Source of the DNA: Serratia inhibens
Lineage (GTDB): Bacteria; Pseudomonadota; Gammaproteobacteria; Enterobacterales; Enterobacteriaceae
Length of the DNA stretch: 64,000 nucleotides
NCBI RefSeq assembly: GCF_003591175.1
Contig: NZ_QYYG01000009.1
Coordinates: 124,001-188,000, forward strand
Direction of reading: 5' to 3'
Shown here: positions 30,618 to 40,026 of the stretch, one piece after another
Layout of the letters: each line of letters opens with the position of its first letter
Numbering within the stretch: the stretch's first letter is position 1
The notes under the pieces: model-generated
What the model was told of the DNA's origin: nothing
The model's database searches: none
What the model saw: only the letters and a program-made list of their open reading frames with translations
Position numbers and translations under genes: made by a program

Positions 30618-31943
30618 CTACAAGTCCGCCAGCAGAATCTTCGAGCGGCGTTGGTAGTTGTATAGCGCCTGTTTTTGCATCGGCAGCACGTCCACTTCCG
30701 CCGGAGTGAAACCACGTTCCTGGAACCAGTGGATGCTGCGAGTGGTCAGCACGAACAGCTTTTGCAAACCCATCTGGCGCGCCTGGCTTTCCACCCGTTG
30801 CAGCAGCATTTCACCGCGTGATGAACTGCGGTAGTCCGGGTGTACCGCTACGCAGGCCATTTCGCCGATTTTCTCTTCCAGGAATGGATACAGTGCCGCA
30901 CAGGCGATGGTCAGATTATCGCGCTCAATAATAGTGAATTTGTCGATCTCCATCTCCAGTTGTTCACGGGAGCGGCGCACCAGAATACCCTGTTGCTCAA
31001 GTGGGCGGATCAGTTCCAGAATGCCACCGATATCGTTAATGGTCGCCCGGCGTACCTGTTCGGCGCTCTCCATGACGATCTGGGTACCGATACCGTCGCG
31101 TGAGAACAACTCTTGCACCAGCGCGCCGTCTTCCTGATAGCTGATCAGGTGGCTGCGGCGCACGCCGCTGCGGCAGGCCTTCACCGCACCGCGCAGGAAA
31201 CGTACGGTGCCCGAATGGTAATCGCCGTTGGCTTCGCGTTCTTCGATACGTTTCTGCGCGTCATTGGGGAATAGCTCGGAAATGATATTGCCTTCCTGAT
31301 CGGTGACGCCCTGCGACGAGCAGAACCCGATCATTTTTTCCGCCTTCAGCTTGATGGCCAATTGGGTCGCCACTTCTTCTGAGGTCAGGTTAAAGCTTTC
31401 GCCGGTAACGGAAACGGCGACCGGGCCGATCAGCACTATGGCATTACTGTCGAGTTGACGGTGGATCGCTTCTTCATCAATACGGCGAATACGGCCGCTG
31501 TGGCAGTAATCCACGCCGTCATCAATCCCTAACGGCTGGGCAATGATAAAGTTGCCGCTGACCACGTTGATGTGCGCGCCCTGCAGCGGCGTATTGTTGA
31601 GGCTCATCGACAGCCGTGCGGTGATGTCCAGTTGCAGCAGGCCCGCCGCCTGCTTAACCAGCTCAAGCGTATGGGCGTCGGTGACCCGGGTATGCTTGTG
31701 ATAAATAGGTTCGTAGTTATGCTGCGCCAGATTGCTGTCGATCTGCGGCCGTGCGCCATAGACCACCACCAAACGAATCCCCAGGCTATGCAGCAGCCCG
31801 ATATCGTTGACGATGTTGGAAAAATTCTCATGCTCTATGGCTTCTCCCCCCAGCATGACGACAAACGTCTTGCCGCGGTGGGCGTTGATATAGGGAACTG
31901 AGTGACGGAATCCTTGAACAAGCTCGGTACTACGTTCCTTCAC
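30618..31943 (-). CDS. argA: ArgA, N-acetylglutamate synthase
   Basis: A 441-residue enzyme for the first step of arginine synthesis (acetyl-CoA plus glutamate). An amino-acid-kinase-like domain (residues 1-290, '[15 protein letters not shown]', '[12 protein letters not shown]') is fused to a C-terminal GNAT domain with '[16 protein letters not shown]' and '[12 protein letters not shown]'. It starts with GTG, consistent with the E. coli start region. Feedback inhibition by arginine is the family rule. Two ArgR boxes lie 15-49 bases upstream of the start. Confidence 0.97.
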   Translation of the reverse strand: MKERSTELVQGFRHSVPYINAHRGKTFVVMLGGEAIEHENFSNIVNDIGLLHSLGIRLVVVYGARPQIDSNLAQHNYEPIYHKHTRVTDAHTLELVKQAAGLLQLDITARLSMSLNNTPLQGAHINVVSGNFIIAQPLGIDDGVDYCHSGRIRRIDEEAIHRQLDSNAIVLIGPVAVSVTGESFNLTSEEVATQLAIKLKAEKMIGFCSSQGVTDQEGNIISELFPNDAQKRIEEREANGDYHSGTVRFLRGAVKACRSGVRRSHLISYQEDGALVQELFSRDGIGTQIVMESAEQVRRATINDIGGILELIRPLEQQGILVRRSREQLEMEIDKFTIIERDNLTIACAALYPFLEEKIGEMACVAVHPDYRSSSRGEMLLQRVESQARQMGLQKLFVLTTRSIHWFQERGFTPAEVDVLPMQKQALYNYQRRSKILLADL

Positions 31944-31957
31944 GGCAAAACCTCTTT

Positions 31958-31992
31958 TGCATATTTATACGATATTTTTGTATTTTTATTCT
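31958..31992 (-). promoter_or_regulatory. Tandem ARG boxes (ArgR operator) of argA
   Basis: Two AT-rich imperfect palindromes, TGCATATTTATACG (31958-31971) and TGTATTTTTATTCT (31979-31992; minus strand AGAATAAAAATACA), start 21 bases apart. That is the 18-bp box plus 3-bp spacer arrangement bound by the ArgR hexamer. The distal box is close to consensus and the start-proximal one is weaker. Confidence 0.75.
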
Positions 31993-32183
31993 TTTATTGC
32001 CCCGATGGCAAGCGGGAAATTGTCTGTATTTATTTGCGGAAGGGGCTAATTGGTTAATAAATTGAAAAACCTTGGAAAGATTTTCTGATGACAGCGCCGG
32101 GAGGATTCGTTAAAGTTTTTCCCATTCCCGCTTTATCGGCGTTTTTTTCATCTGTTTTAACCTGTTATCACTGCCGGAGTCGC

Positions 32184-33434
32184 ATGCCAAACTCAAATCA
32201 CAATCTGGGCCGCCGTCGTATATTGCAGGGGGTTGCCGCCAGTTGGTTGCTGAGTGTGAGTCGCGTAGGCTTCGCCGCATCATCGCATGTGATTGCCGTG
32301 CGTGTCTGGCCTTCTTCTACCTATACCCGCGTGACGCTCGAATCAAACACCGAACTGAAATACAAACAGTTTGCGCTGACCAATCCCGATCGCGTGGTGG
32401 TGGATATCGAAGGGGTGCATCTCAATAGCGTCTTGAAGGGCATTGTCGGGCAGGTTCGCGCTGACGATCCCTATTTGAAACAGGCGCGAGTCGGTCAGTT
32501 TGATCAAAACACCGTTCGGCTGGTGCTGGAACTCAAGCAGAGCGTCAGCCCCCATATGTTTACTCTGGCGCCGGTACCTGAATATCGCAACCGTCTGGTG
32601 ATGGATCTGTATCCCAGCAAGGGCGGCACTGGCGAAGACTATGATCCGCTATTGGCATTACTGGAAGATTACAACAAGGGCGATCTCGAGCGCACTTTGC
32701 CGGCGGAGGCGCCGCAGGCCGGCAAGGCGGGGCGCGATCGTCCGATTGTCATCATGCTGGATCCCGGCCACGGCGGCGAGGATCCGGGGGCGATCGGCAA
32801 ATTCAAAACGCGCGAGAAGGACATAGTGTTACAGATTGCCCGCAAACTGAGTGCGTTAATCAAGCGCGAGCCGAATATGAAAGTGTTTATGACGCGCAAT
32901 GAAGATGTGTTCATTCCGCTGAAGGTGAGGGTGGCGAAGGCGCGCAAGCAGCGTGCCGATCTGTTCGTTTCTATCCATGCCGATGCCTTTACCAGCCAGG
33001 CCGCGCGCGGATCTTCGGTATTTGCACTGTCGACCAAGGGGGCCACCAGTTCGGCGGCGAAATTCCTGGCGCAAACTCAGAACGAATCTGACCAAATCGG
33101 CGGTGTAAGCAAAAGCGGCGATCGTTATCTGGATCACACCATGTTTGATCTGATACAAACCGCAACCATCAACGATAGCCTGAAATTCGGCAAGGAAGTG
33201 CTGAACCGGATGGGCAAAATTAACCGTTTGCACAAGAATCGCGTCGATCAGGCCGGTTTTGCAGTGTTAAAAGCGCCGGACATTCCTTCTATCCTGGTTG
33301 AGACGGCATTTATCAGCAATATAGAAGAAGAGCGCAAGCTGCGTACCAGCCATTTCCAGCAGCAGGTGGCGGAATCCATTCTGGCGGGTATCAAGGCGTA
33401 TTTCGCCAACGGCGGCGCGGCGGCACGCGGATAA
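32184..33434 (+). CDS. amiC: AmiC, N-acetylmuramoyl-L-alanine amidase
   Basis: A 416-residue periplasmic amidase that splits septal peptidoglycan during division. The N terminus [18 protein letters not shown] is a twin-arginine (Tat) leader with cleavage near 'GFAAS'. An AMIN domain follows (about 35-170), then the zinc-dependent amidase_3 domain starting '[16 protein letters not shown]' with a further 'VSIHADAF' and the C-terminal '[10 protein letters not shown]'. I chose the ATG at 32184 behind CCGGAGTCGC; an in-frame ATG at 32088 would bury the Tat signal behind 32 extra residues. EnvC/NlpD-type activators are expected elsewhere. Confidence 0.97.
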   Translation: MPNSNHNLGRRRILQGVAASWLLSVSRVGFAASSHVIAVRVWPSSTYTRVTLESNTELKYKQFALTNPDRVVVDIEGVHLNSVLKGIVGQVRADDPYLKQARVGQFDQNTVRLVLELKQSVSPHMFTLAPVPEYRNRLVMDLYPSKGGTGEDYDPLLALLEDYNKGDLERTLPAEAPQAGKAGRDRPIVIMLDPGHGGEDPGAIGKFKTREKDIVLQIARKLSALIKREPNMKVFMTRNEDVFIPLKVRVAKARKQRADLFVSIHADAFTSQAARGSSVFALSTKGATSSAAKFLAQTQNESDQIGGVSKSGDRYLDHTMFDLIQTATINDSLKFGKEVLNRMGKINRLHKNRVDQAGFAVLKAPDIPSILVETAFISNIEEERKLRTSHFQQQVAESILAGIKAYFANGGAAARG

Positions 33435-33492
33435 GGTTTAAGCAGATACGGCTGGGCGGGCACCCGGCCGGGTTTTGGCAGATTTCAGATAC

Positions 33493-33516
33493 AAAAAAAC
33501 ACCCGTTAAGGTGCTT
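33493..33516 (-). terminator. Probable terminator of the tRNA cluster
   Basis: On the minus strand CACC-TTAACG-GGTG is followed by seven T. The stem is short but the T tract and its place about 20 bases past the last tRNA support termination. Confidence 0.55.
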
Positions 33517-33534
33517 ATTTGTAGTCATCAAGAT

Positions 33535-33611
<77 letters not shown>

Positions 33612-33675
33612 TCCGTCTTGATGCTTGTATTATCGAAACCCAACATTCATGTGATACCGCTGGTACAGTATCGGT

Positions 33676-33752
<77 letters not shown>

Positions 33753-33815
33753 TCCGTATAATACTTTTTTCATCGAATCCCAACCTTTACGTGATACCGC
33801 TGATGCAGTATCGGT

Positions 33816-33892
<77 letters not shown>

Positions 33893-33906
33893 TCCGATGG
33901 AAGCGC

Positions 33907-33934
33907 ACTATACTCTCCGTGCATTTTGTTGCAA
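33907..33934 (-). promoter_or_regulatory. Promoter of the initiator tRNA cluster
   Basis: On the minus strand, -35 TTGCAA and -10 TATAGT are 16 bases apart, followed by a GC-containing discriminator. This fits strong, growth-rate-controlled tRNA promoters. No other promoter is evident between the copies. Confidence 0.75.
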
Positions 33935-34106
33935 CCCTTTTTGCAATTAATTGAGTTAAAGCCATCTTTATGCTGAATTAGTCCGCAATTTGCGTTCTTT
34001 TTCATCGTTATCCGCCGTGCGGTTTTTTTTATTTGCGGCGATTCCCTTATCTATGGGCGTTTGTTATCGTTCGCCGGTAGATCATATCTGTTTGAGAGTG
34101 TGTGCG

Positions 34107-35249
34107 ATGAAAGGACGTTGGGGCAAATACCTGCTGGGCGGGTTGATGGTAGCGGTACTGGCTGGCTGTTCGTCAAAGCCGACCGACCGGGGACAGCAGT
34201 ATAAGGATGGCCGTCTGGAGCAGTCACTGGAGTTGGTGAATCAACCCAACGCCAAAGGCATGCCGGTTAACGCCAGGGATTACTCGAATCAGCTGATGGA
34301 GATTAAAAACGCTTCTCCTTCACTGTTTAATCGCAATAACACCACCTTTCAGGCAGTGCAAAGCTGGATGGCCGCGGGTGCCGATACCCGTCAACTGAAC
34401 CAATACGGTCTCAGCGCCTATCAAATGGAAGGCGTGGACAATTACGGCAACGTGCAGTTTACCGGTTACTACACACCGGTCGTGCAGGCGCGCTACAGCC
34501 AGCAGGGCGAGTTCCGCTACCCGCTGTACCGCATGCCGCCAAAAGGCAAAGGCCGCCTGCCGAATCGCGCGGGCATATACTCGGGCGCGCTGGATGACCG
34601 TTATATCGTCGCTTACACCAACTCGCTGATGGACAACTTTATGATGGAAGTCCAGGGCAGCGGCTATGTGGATTACGGCAATGGCCAGCCGCTGGTGTTC
34701 TTCGGCTACGGCGGCAAGAACGGCCACGCTTACCGCAGCATCGGTAAAGTGCTGATCGATCGCGGCGAAGTGGCCAAGGTGGATATGTCTATGCAGGCGA
34801 TTCGCCAATGGGCCGATACCCACAGCGCTGCAGAAGTGCGTGAGCTGCTGGAGCAGAATCCTTCCTTTGTGTTCTTCCGTCCGGAGGCTTTTGCGCCGGT
34901 GCGGGGCGCCAGTGCGGTACCTTTGATTGCCAAAGCCTCGGTAGCTTCCGACCGTTCACTGATCCCGGCAGGTACCACGCTGCTGGCAGAAGTGCCTCTG
35001 CTGGACAACAAGGGTAAATTCACGGGAAAATATGAGATGCGCCTGATGGTGGCTCTGGACGTGGGCGGCGCTATCAAAGGCCAGCACTTCGATATGTACC
35101 AGGGTATCGGGCCGGACGCCGGCCACTCGGCGGGGTATTACAACCATTACGGCCGAGTATGGGTGCTGAAAGGCGGTAACACCGGCACGCCATTGTTCAC
35201 CAGCCAGACCTCTTCCGCTAACGGCGGTTCGTTGTTGGTTACCCGCTGA
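34107..35249 (+). CDS. mltA: MltA, membrane-bound lytic murein transglycosylase A
   Basis: A 380-residue outer-membrane lipoprotein that cleaves the glycan strand to 1,6-anhydro-MurNAc ends. The signal MKGRWGKYLLGGLMVAVLAG ends in a lipobox before Cys21. The MltA domain ('FTGYYTPVVQARYSQQGEFRYPLY') and the C-terminal 3D domain with catalytic Asp ('MVALDVGGAIKGQHFDMYQGIGPDAGHSAG') are present. The ATG at 34107 was chosen because it gives the lipoprotein signal; the upstream in-frame ATG at 33990 lies in the tRNA promoter region. Confidence 0.96.
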   Translation: MKGRWGKYLLGGLMVAVLAGCSSKPTDRGQQYKDGRLEQSLELVNQPNAKGMPVNARDYSNQLMEIKNASPSLFNRNNTTFQAVQSWMAAGADTRQLNQYGLSAYQMEGVDNYGNVQFTGYYTPVVQARYSQQGEFRYPLYRMPPKGKGRLPNRAGIYSGALDDRYIVAYTNSLMDNFMMEVQGSGYVDYGNGQPLVFFGYGGKNGHAYRSIGKVLIDRGEVAKVDMSMQAIRQWADTHSAAEVRELLEQNPSFVFFRPEAFAPVRGASAVPLIAKASVASDRSLIPAGTTLLAEVPLLDNKGKFTGKYEMRLMVALDVGGAIKGQHFDMYQGIGPDAGHSAGYYNHYGRVWVLKGGNTGTPLFTSQTSSANGGSLLVTR

Positions 35250-35261
35250 TGACAATAAGTC

Positions 35262-35324
35262 ATACCCTATGAACTGCAAGTTGCAGCTGGTCGCCCAGCT
35301 GTGGCTTGAAAGGCGATGGGTACA
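35262..35324. repeat. Dispersed palindromic repeat, outer-family copy C
   Basis: The borders ATACCCTAT and CGATGGGTAC frame an imperfect hairpin whose arms are CAAGTTGCAGCTGG and CCAGCTGTGGCTTG. It lies right after the mltA stop and before a separate terminator. This copy shows the outer 'ATACCC/GGGTAT' borders most clearly. Confidence 0.7.
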
Positions 35325-35339
35325 CCGATATTGACCCGC

Positions 35340-35369
35340 AAGGGCCGGATCTTCCGGCCCTTATCATTT
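35340..35369 (+). terminator. Terminator after mltA
   Basis: The arms AAGGGCCGG and CCGGCCCTT with a 5-base loop are followed by ATCATTTG. The T tract is poor, but the stem is strong and lies between mltA and tcdA. Confidence 0.6.
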
Positions 35370-35394
35370 GCATTGTTAAGGTAAGTAAAGCGTT

Positions 35395-36201
35395 ATGAGC
35401 ACAGCCTATTCTGAAGCCTATCTGCAGCGTTTTGGCGGCACGGCACGTTTGTACGGTCAGCAGGCGCTGGCGCTGTTTGCCCAGGCGCATGTGTGCGTGA
35501 TTGGCATCGGCGGCGTGGGTTCCTGGGCGGCCGAAGCTCTGGCCCGCACCGGTATCGGCGCCATTACGCTGATCGATATGGATGATGTCTGCGTCACCAA
35601 TACCAACCGCCAGATCCATGCATTGCGTCAGCATGTTGGCCAGTCAAAGACAGAGGTGATGGCGGAGCGCATTCTGGCGATCAACCCTGAATGCCGGGTG
35701 ACCTGCGTCGACGACTTTATTACTGCGGACAATGCGGCTGAGCTGCTGAACAACAATTTCAGCTATGTGATCGACGCGATTGACAGCGTACGGCCGAAGG
35801 CCGCGCTGCTGGCTTATTGCCGCCGTTACAAGATCCCGGTGGTCACTACCGGCGGCGCGGGTGGGCAAATAGATCCGACGCAGATTGCGGTGGCCGATTT
35901 GGCGAAGACCATTCAGGATCCGCTGGCCGCCAAGCTGCGCGAGCGGTTGAAGAATGATTTCAACGTGGTGAAAAACAGCAAGGGCAAGCTCGGCATCGAT
36001 TGCGTGTTTTCCAGCGAACCACTGGTATACCCGCAGCCGGACGGTACGGTTTGCGCATCGCGCAGCACCGCAGAAGGACCGAAAAGAATGGACTGCAGCG
36101 CGGGATTTGGCGCGGCGACCATGGTTACCGCTACCTTCGGCTTTGTCGCCGTGTCCCACGCTTTAAAGAAAATGGTAGCGAAAGCCGCGCGTCAGGCGTA
36201 A
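35395..36201 (+). CDS. tcdA: TcdA (CsdL), tRNA threonylcarbamoyladenosine dehydratase
   Basis: A 268-residue E1/ThiF-like enzyme that cyclises t6A37 to ct6A in tRNA using ATP. The nucleotide-binding loop G-I-G-G-V-G is at residues 37-42, followed by '[18 protein letters not shown]' and '[15 protein letters not shown]'. It converges on csdE with a 10-base overlap of the coding ends. In E. coli it works with the CsdA-CsdE sulfur-transfer pair, the next two genes here. Confidence 0.96.
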   Translation: MSTAYSEAYLQRFGGTARLYGQQALALFAQAHVCVIGIGGVGSWAAEALARTGIGAITLIDMDDVCVTNTNRQIHALRQHVGQSKTEVMAERILAINPECRVTCVDDFITADNAAELLNNNFSYVIDAIDSVRPKAALLAYCRRYKIPVVTTGGAGGQIDPTQIAVADLAKTIQDPLAAKLRERLKNDFNVVKNSKGKLGIDCVFSSEPLVYPQPDGTVCASRSTAEGPKRMDCSAGFGAATMVTATFGFVAVSHALKKMVAKAARQA

Positions 36202-36626
36202 CGGGCGGCGATTGTTTTCACCCCGGTGGCCAGCGCTTCTAACCCGCTGGCGCGGGTGGCGCTGAGCTGGGTGCGCAGCGCCAGTTGTTCAAACAGCGCC
36301 AGCGGATCCATTGCTGCTATTTGCTGCGGCGTTTTACCTTCCACTGCCGTCAGCACTATCGCCAGCAGGCCGCGTACTATGCGGCCTTCGCTGTCGCCAT
36401 AAAAGTGCAGAGTGCCGTCAGCCAATAATTGATGCCCCAGCCAGACGCGATTTTCACAGCCACTGAGCTCCATTTCTGCCGTGCGTAACGGCTCTGGCAG
36501 CGGCGGTAGTTGTTTCGCCAGCATAATCAGTTGGCGATAGCGATCTTCCCACTGCTTCAGCGCGGTAAATTTTACGATCAGCGCCTCGGCGGTAATTTCG
36601 TTGCCAAAGGGATGTGGGGCAAGCAT
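36192..36626 (-). CDS. csdE: CsdE, sulfur acceptor protein
   Basis: A 144-residue SufE/CsdE-family protein with the persulfide-accepting cysteine at residue 57 in '[16 protein letters not shown]'. It takes sulfur from CsdA. It starts 18 bases after csdA and is surely co-transcribed with it. The coding end overlaps tcdA on the other strand. Confidence 0.95.
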   Translation of the reverse strand: MLAPHPFGNEITAEALIVKFTALKQWEDRYRQLIMLAKQLPPLPEPLRTAEMELSGCENRVWLGHQLLADGTLHFYGDSEGRIVRGLLAIVLTAVEGKTPQQIAAMDPLALFEQLALRTQLSATRASGLEALATGVKTIAARYA

Positions 36627-36644
36627 AGCGTCTCCGAAGTTAAT

Positions 36645-37850
36645 TTAGTCGGCCAGCAGATCGATGGCGTTGATCAGCGCTGTCACCAGGGTTTCAACAT
36701 CTTCCGTACTGTTGTAAGGCGCGAATGACGCGCGCAGTGTACCGCTGACTCCCAACGCCGCGATCAGCGGCTGGGCGCAGTGCTGGCCGGCGCGCAGTGC
36801 GATACCTTGCTCTGCCAATAGGGTGACGATATCACTGTGATGAATGCCGACAATATCGAACGCCAGCAGGCTGGAACCTGAACAGCGGAAGCTGCGAAAG
36901 CCCGGCAACTGCGCCAGCCGTTGCTCGGCCAGATCGGCCAGGCCACGGCTGTAGCGCTCGGCACCTGCCATATCCTGCGTGCTCAGCCATTCCAGCGCGG
37001 CAGCCAGCCCCAGCACGCCGGCGATATTTGGCGTGCCGGCCTCAAAGCAGTGCGGCGGTTTTTGCGGTGTAAAGCCCTCGAATGACGCCTGGGTCAGCAT
37101 TTTGCCGCCGCCTTGCCACGGCACCATCTGTGTCAGTAATTCGCTTTTCCCGTATAGCGCGCCGATGCCGGTCGGGCCATAGAGTTTGTGACCGGAGAAG
37201 GCGTAAAAATCAATATCAAGCCGCTGAACGTCGGCCGGGCAGTGCACTATGCCCTGCGCCCCGTCGATCACCACGCGCGCGCCGACGCCGTGGGCCAGAG
37301 TGATGGCTTGCGCCAGATCCGGGCACCCGCCGGTGACGTTGGACATTTGCCCCAGCGCCAACAGCCGGGTTTTACCGTTGAGCAGCCTGGGTAGCTGTGC
37401 CAGGTCCGGCAAGCGATCGGCGCCAAGCGGCAATTTTACCACCCGCGCGCCAGTTTGCTCCGCCACCATCAGCCAGGGGATCAGGTTGGCGTGGTGTTCG
37501 GCTTCGCTCACCAGGATTTCATCACCCGGTTGCAGTCGGGGGCGGGCATAGCTTTGCGCCACCAGATTGATTGCCTCGGTGGTGCCGCGGGCCCAAATAA
37601 TGTCATCGGCCGTGGGGGCATTGATCAGCATAGCGACCTGCCGGCGTGCCTGCTCGAAGCGGGCGGTTAAATCTTGCGCCGCGCGGTGCTGGCTGCGATG
37701 CACAGTGGCTGCGTCGTCACGGTAAAACTGCTGCGTTACCGCAATAACCGCCAGCGGTTTCAACGCGGTGGCGGCGCTGTCGAGATAAATTCCCGCCTGT
37801 TGCAGGGCAGGAAACTGATTACGAAAATCGGTGGGATTAAAAGGTGTCAT
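36645..37850 (-). CDS. csdA: CsdA, cysteine desulfurase
   Basis: A 401-residue PLP enzyme of the group II (SufS-like) desulfurases. The PLP lysine is in 'YAFSGHKLYGPTGIG', and the active-site cysteine is Cys358 in 'RAGQHCAQP', the same number as in E. coli. I placed the start at the ATG at 37850 (MTPFNPTDFRNQFPALQ); a TTG at 37877 would add nine residues without family support. With csdE it feeds sulfur to TcdA-linked modification and to Fe-S assembly. Confidence 0.96.
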   Translation of the reverse strand: MTPFNPTDFRNQFPALQQAGIYLDSAATALKPLAVIAVTQQFYRDDAATVHRSQHRAAQDLTARFEQARRQVAMLINAPTADDIIWARGTTEAINLVAQSYARPRLQPGDEILVSEAEHHANLIPWLMVAEQTGARVVKLPLGADRLPDLAQLPRLLNGKTRLLALGQMSNVTGGCPDLAQAITLAHGVGARVVIDGAQGIVHCPADVQRLDIDFYAFSGHKLYGPTGIGALYGKSELLTQMVPWQGGGKMLTQASFEGFTPQKPPHCFEAGTPNIAGVLGLAAALEWLSTQDMAGAERYSRGLADLAEQRLAQLPGFRSFRCSGSSLLAFDIVGIHHSDIVTLLAEQGIALRAGQHCAQPLIAALGVSGTLRASFAPYNSTEDVETLVTALINAIDLLAD

Positions 37851-38044
37851 ACCCTGATTGTCACTGGCTTGAGTCAATGGGTGATCCTGTCCTATTTTTT
37901 CGTCGGAGACAAGTTCTCCCGCCCATTAGGACTTATCGCCTGGAAATCCCTGATAAGTTTGTTATGCTATTAAGTGCCTGCCAGGTAATGGCGTTAAATA
38001 ATATAAAAGGTTTTTACAGCATTTTTATCTACAAGGAGTCCGCA

Positions 38045-38269
38045 ATGAAGAAAACAGCCGCAGTTATTTCTGCTCTGATGCTAACGTTTACCCTGGCTGC
38101 ATGTTCCAGCAATTACGTAATGCATACCAATGATGGACGCACCATTGTCGCTGACGGAAAACCAAAGGTGGATAACGACACTGGCATGATCGGCTATAAA
38201 GACGCTAACGGCGTTGAACAGCAGATCAACCGTTCAGACGTGAAAGAGATGGTTGAAAGCAACCAGTAA
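38045..38269 (+). CDS. ygdI: YgdI-like small lipoprotein (DUF903)
   Basis: A 74-residue lipoprotein with the signal MKKTAAVISALMLTFTLAA and lipobox Cys20, then the DUF903 motif 'NYVMHTNDGRTIVADGKPKVDNDTGMIGYKD'. It is a paralogue of YgdR at 9324; both share 'SNYVM/SDYVM', 'DGKPK/QGKPE' and 'DTG'. It starts after AAGGAGTCCGCA. A hairpin that ends GcvB on the other strand follows and may end this transcript too. Confidence 0.93.
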   Translation: MKKTAAVISALMLTFTLAACSSNYVMHTNDGRTIVADGKPKVDNDTGMIGYKDANGVEQQINRSDVKEMVESNQ

Positions 38270-38287
38270 CCTCGTCAAAAAACGGGC

Positions 38288-38488
38288 AAAAAAAAGCACC
38301 GCAAATATTGCGGTGCTGCATAAAATCACTATGGACAGACAGGGTAAATGTACAGGAAGTGAAAAAACAGTAGCTTAGCTACCATGTCTGGATTGCCAGA
38401 CAATTTGCAAACACAACATCACAACCACAAGCCAAAAGTTCATCGGCGTCCTCGACACCCACTCCCTTTTCGTTCCGGCCCGGGAAGT
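38288..38488 (-). ncRNA. gcvB: GcvB small RNA
   Basis: A 201-nt RNA divergent from gcvA. It starts ACTTCC and continues 'CCGGAACG'. It contains the G/U-rich R1 seed (GGTTGTGATGTTGTGTTTG), the 'ACATGGTAGCTAAGCTAC' stem, the conserved 'CACTTCCTGTACATTTACCC' tract, and ends in GCACCGCAA-TATTTGCGGTGC plus eight T. Known role: Hfq-dependent repression of many amino-acid and peptide transporter mRNAs; activated by GcvA when glycine is present. Apparent short ORFs across this stretch are artefacts of the RNA gene. Confidence 0.95.
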
Positions 38489-38494
38489 GCCGCC

Positions 38495-38523
38495 ACTATA
38501 GGTATTTGCTGGCGCATGCTCAA
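38495..38523 (-). promoter_or_regulatory. gcvB promoter
   Basis: On the minus strand -35 TTGAGC and -10 TATAGT are 17 bases apart, with the -10 six bases from the inferred RNA start at 38488. The region between it and gcvA (38524-38661) should hold the GcvA-binding sites, which I cannot define exactly. Confidence 0.75.
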
Positions 38524-38661
38524 CGGACAATTTATAATGGCTCGGATTAAAAAAACTAATGATAGCGGTTTGCTGTCGTGGACCTGCAACTTGGTGCACA
38601 ACGCCGCCTGATTTTTTATGCCGAATCATTCGGAATATTGTTACACAAAAGTAGCTAATAA

Positions 38662-39579
38662 ATGTCTAAACGCTTACCACCTCTCAATGCGCTGCGGGTC
38701 TTCGACGCGGCTGCTCGCCACCTGAGTTTCACCAAAGCGGCAGAAGAGTTGTTCGTTACCCAGGCCGCCGTGAGCCATCAGATCAAGTCGCTGGAGGACT
38801 TCCTCGGCCTGAAGCTGTTTCGCCGGCGCAATCGTTCGCTGTTGCTGACGGAAGAAGGGCAAAGTTATTACCTGGATATCAAGGAAATCTTCTCTTCGAT
38901 CACCGAGGCTACCCGCAAGTTGCAGGCGCGGAGTGCCAAGGGGGCGTTAACCGTCAGTTTGCCCCCGAGTTTCGCCATACAGTGGTTGGTGCCACGGCTC
39001 TCTGGCTTTAACTCAGCTTATCCGGGGATCGACGTGCGTATCCAGGCGGTGGACCGTGAGGAAGAGAAGCTGGCGGATGATGTCGATGTGGCGATTTTCT
39101 ATGGCCGCGGCAACTGGCCAGGAGTGCGCGCCGAGCGTTTATATGCGGAATATCTGTTGCCGGTGTGTTCACCCAGCCTGCTGACCGGGGAACATGCGTT
39201 AAAAGTGACGGACGATCTGGCTTATCACACGCTACTGCATGATACTTCACGCCGCGATTGGCTGGCCTATACGCGTCAGTTGGGATTGCAGCACATTAAT
39301 GTGCAACAGGGGCCGATTTTCAGCCACAGCGCAATGGTGGTTCAGGCTGCGGTTCATGGTCAGGGAGTCGCATTGGTGAACAACGTTATGGCGCAGACCG
39401 AAATCGAAGCCGGGCGGCTGGTTTGCCCGTTTAACGATGTGCTGGTCAGTAAAAACGCTTTTTATCTGGTATGCCATGACAGTCAGGCAGAACTGGGTAA
39501 AATAGCCGCCTTTCGTCAGTGGATCCTGGCTCGGGCAGCCAGCGAGCAGGAGAAGTTCCGCTTTCGCTATGAACAATAA
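38662..39579 (+). CDS. gcvA: GcvA, glycine cleavage LysR-type regulator
   Basis: A 305-residue LysR regulator. The helix-turn-helix is in 'LSFTKAAEELFVTQAAVSHQIKSLEDFLGLKLF' (residues about 20-52), followed by the effector domain from about residue 90. It activates gcvTHP and gcvB in glycine and represses gcvTHP with GcvR otherwise. The divergent GcvB gene confirms the identity among the many LysR proteins. Confidence 0.96.
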   Translation: MSKRLPPLNALRVFDAAARHLSFTKAAEELFVTQAAVSHQIKSLEDFLGLKLFRRRNRSLLLTEEGQSYYLDIKEIFSSITEATRKLQARSAKGALTVSLPPSFAIQWLVPRLSGFNSAYPGIDVRIQAVDREEEKLADDVDVAIFYGRGNWPGVRAERLYAEYLLPVCSPSLLTGEHALKVTDDLAYHTLLHDTSRRDWLAYTRQLGLQHINVQQGPIFSHSAMVVQAAVHGQGVALVNNVMAQTEIEAGRLVCPFNDVLVSKNAFYLVCHDSQAELGKIAAFRQWILARAASEQEKFRFRYEQ

Positions 39580-39630
39580 GGCTGGCCGCCGCTCTGCCGC
39601 CGCCGGTTTTCTTCAATAAGGTAAATAACG

Positions 39631-40026
39631 ATGAGCAGTCGCTCAATGCTGATTTTTGCTGCTATCAGCGGCTTTGTATTTGTTGCCCTGGGTGCGTTTG
39701 GCGCACATGTATTAAGCGGCACGCTGGGCGCTAACGAGATGGCCTGGATCCGTACCGGGCTGGATTATCAAGGGTTCCATACTCTGGCGATCCTGGCGCT
39801 GGCGGTGGCGATGCAACGCCGCGTCAGCCTGTGGTTTTATTGGAGCGGGGCGCTGTTGGCGCTCGGCACCGTACTGTTCAGCGGCAGCCTGTACTGTCTG
39901 GCGCTGTCACACCTGAAGGTCTGGGTTTATATCACGCCGGTTGGCGGCGTGTGCTTCCTGATCGGTTGGGCATTGATGTTGATTGGCGCTTTGCGTCTGA
40001 GGAAAAAGGCCGAGCGCCATGAATAA
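39631..40026 (+). CDS. ygdD: YgdD-like DUF423 membrane protein
   Basis: A 131-residue inner-membrane protein with four predicted helices and the family opening '[19 protein letters not shown]'. The function of DUF423 is unknown. It overlaps the rlmM start by eight bases, so the two are co-expressed, as in E. coli. Confidence 0.93.
   Translation: MSSRSMLIFAAISGFVFVALGAFGAHVLSGTLGANEMAWIRTGLDYQGFHTLAILALAVAMQRRVSLWFYWSGALLALGTVLFSGSLYCLALSHLKVWVYITPVGGVCFLIGWALMLIGALRLRKKAERHE

Noticed and set aside
32088..32183. The longer amiC start
   Set aside because: It would place 32 residues before the twin-arginine leader. The ATG at 32184 has a GGAG site and the family N terminus.
38384..38611. 75- and 84-residue ORFs across 38375-38629
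   Set aside because: They overlap the GcvB gene and the gcvA promoter region, and their composition follows the sRNA sequence.
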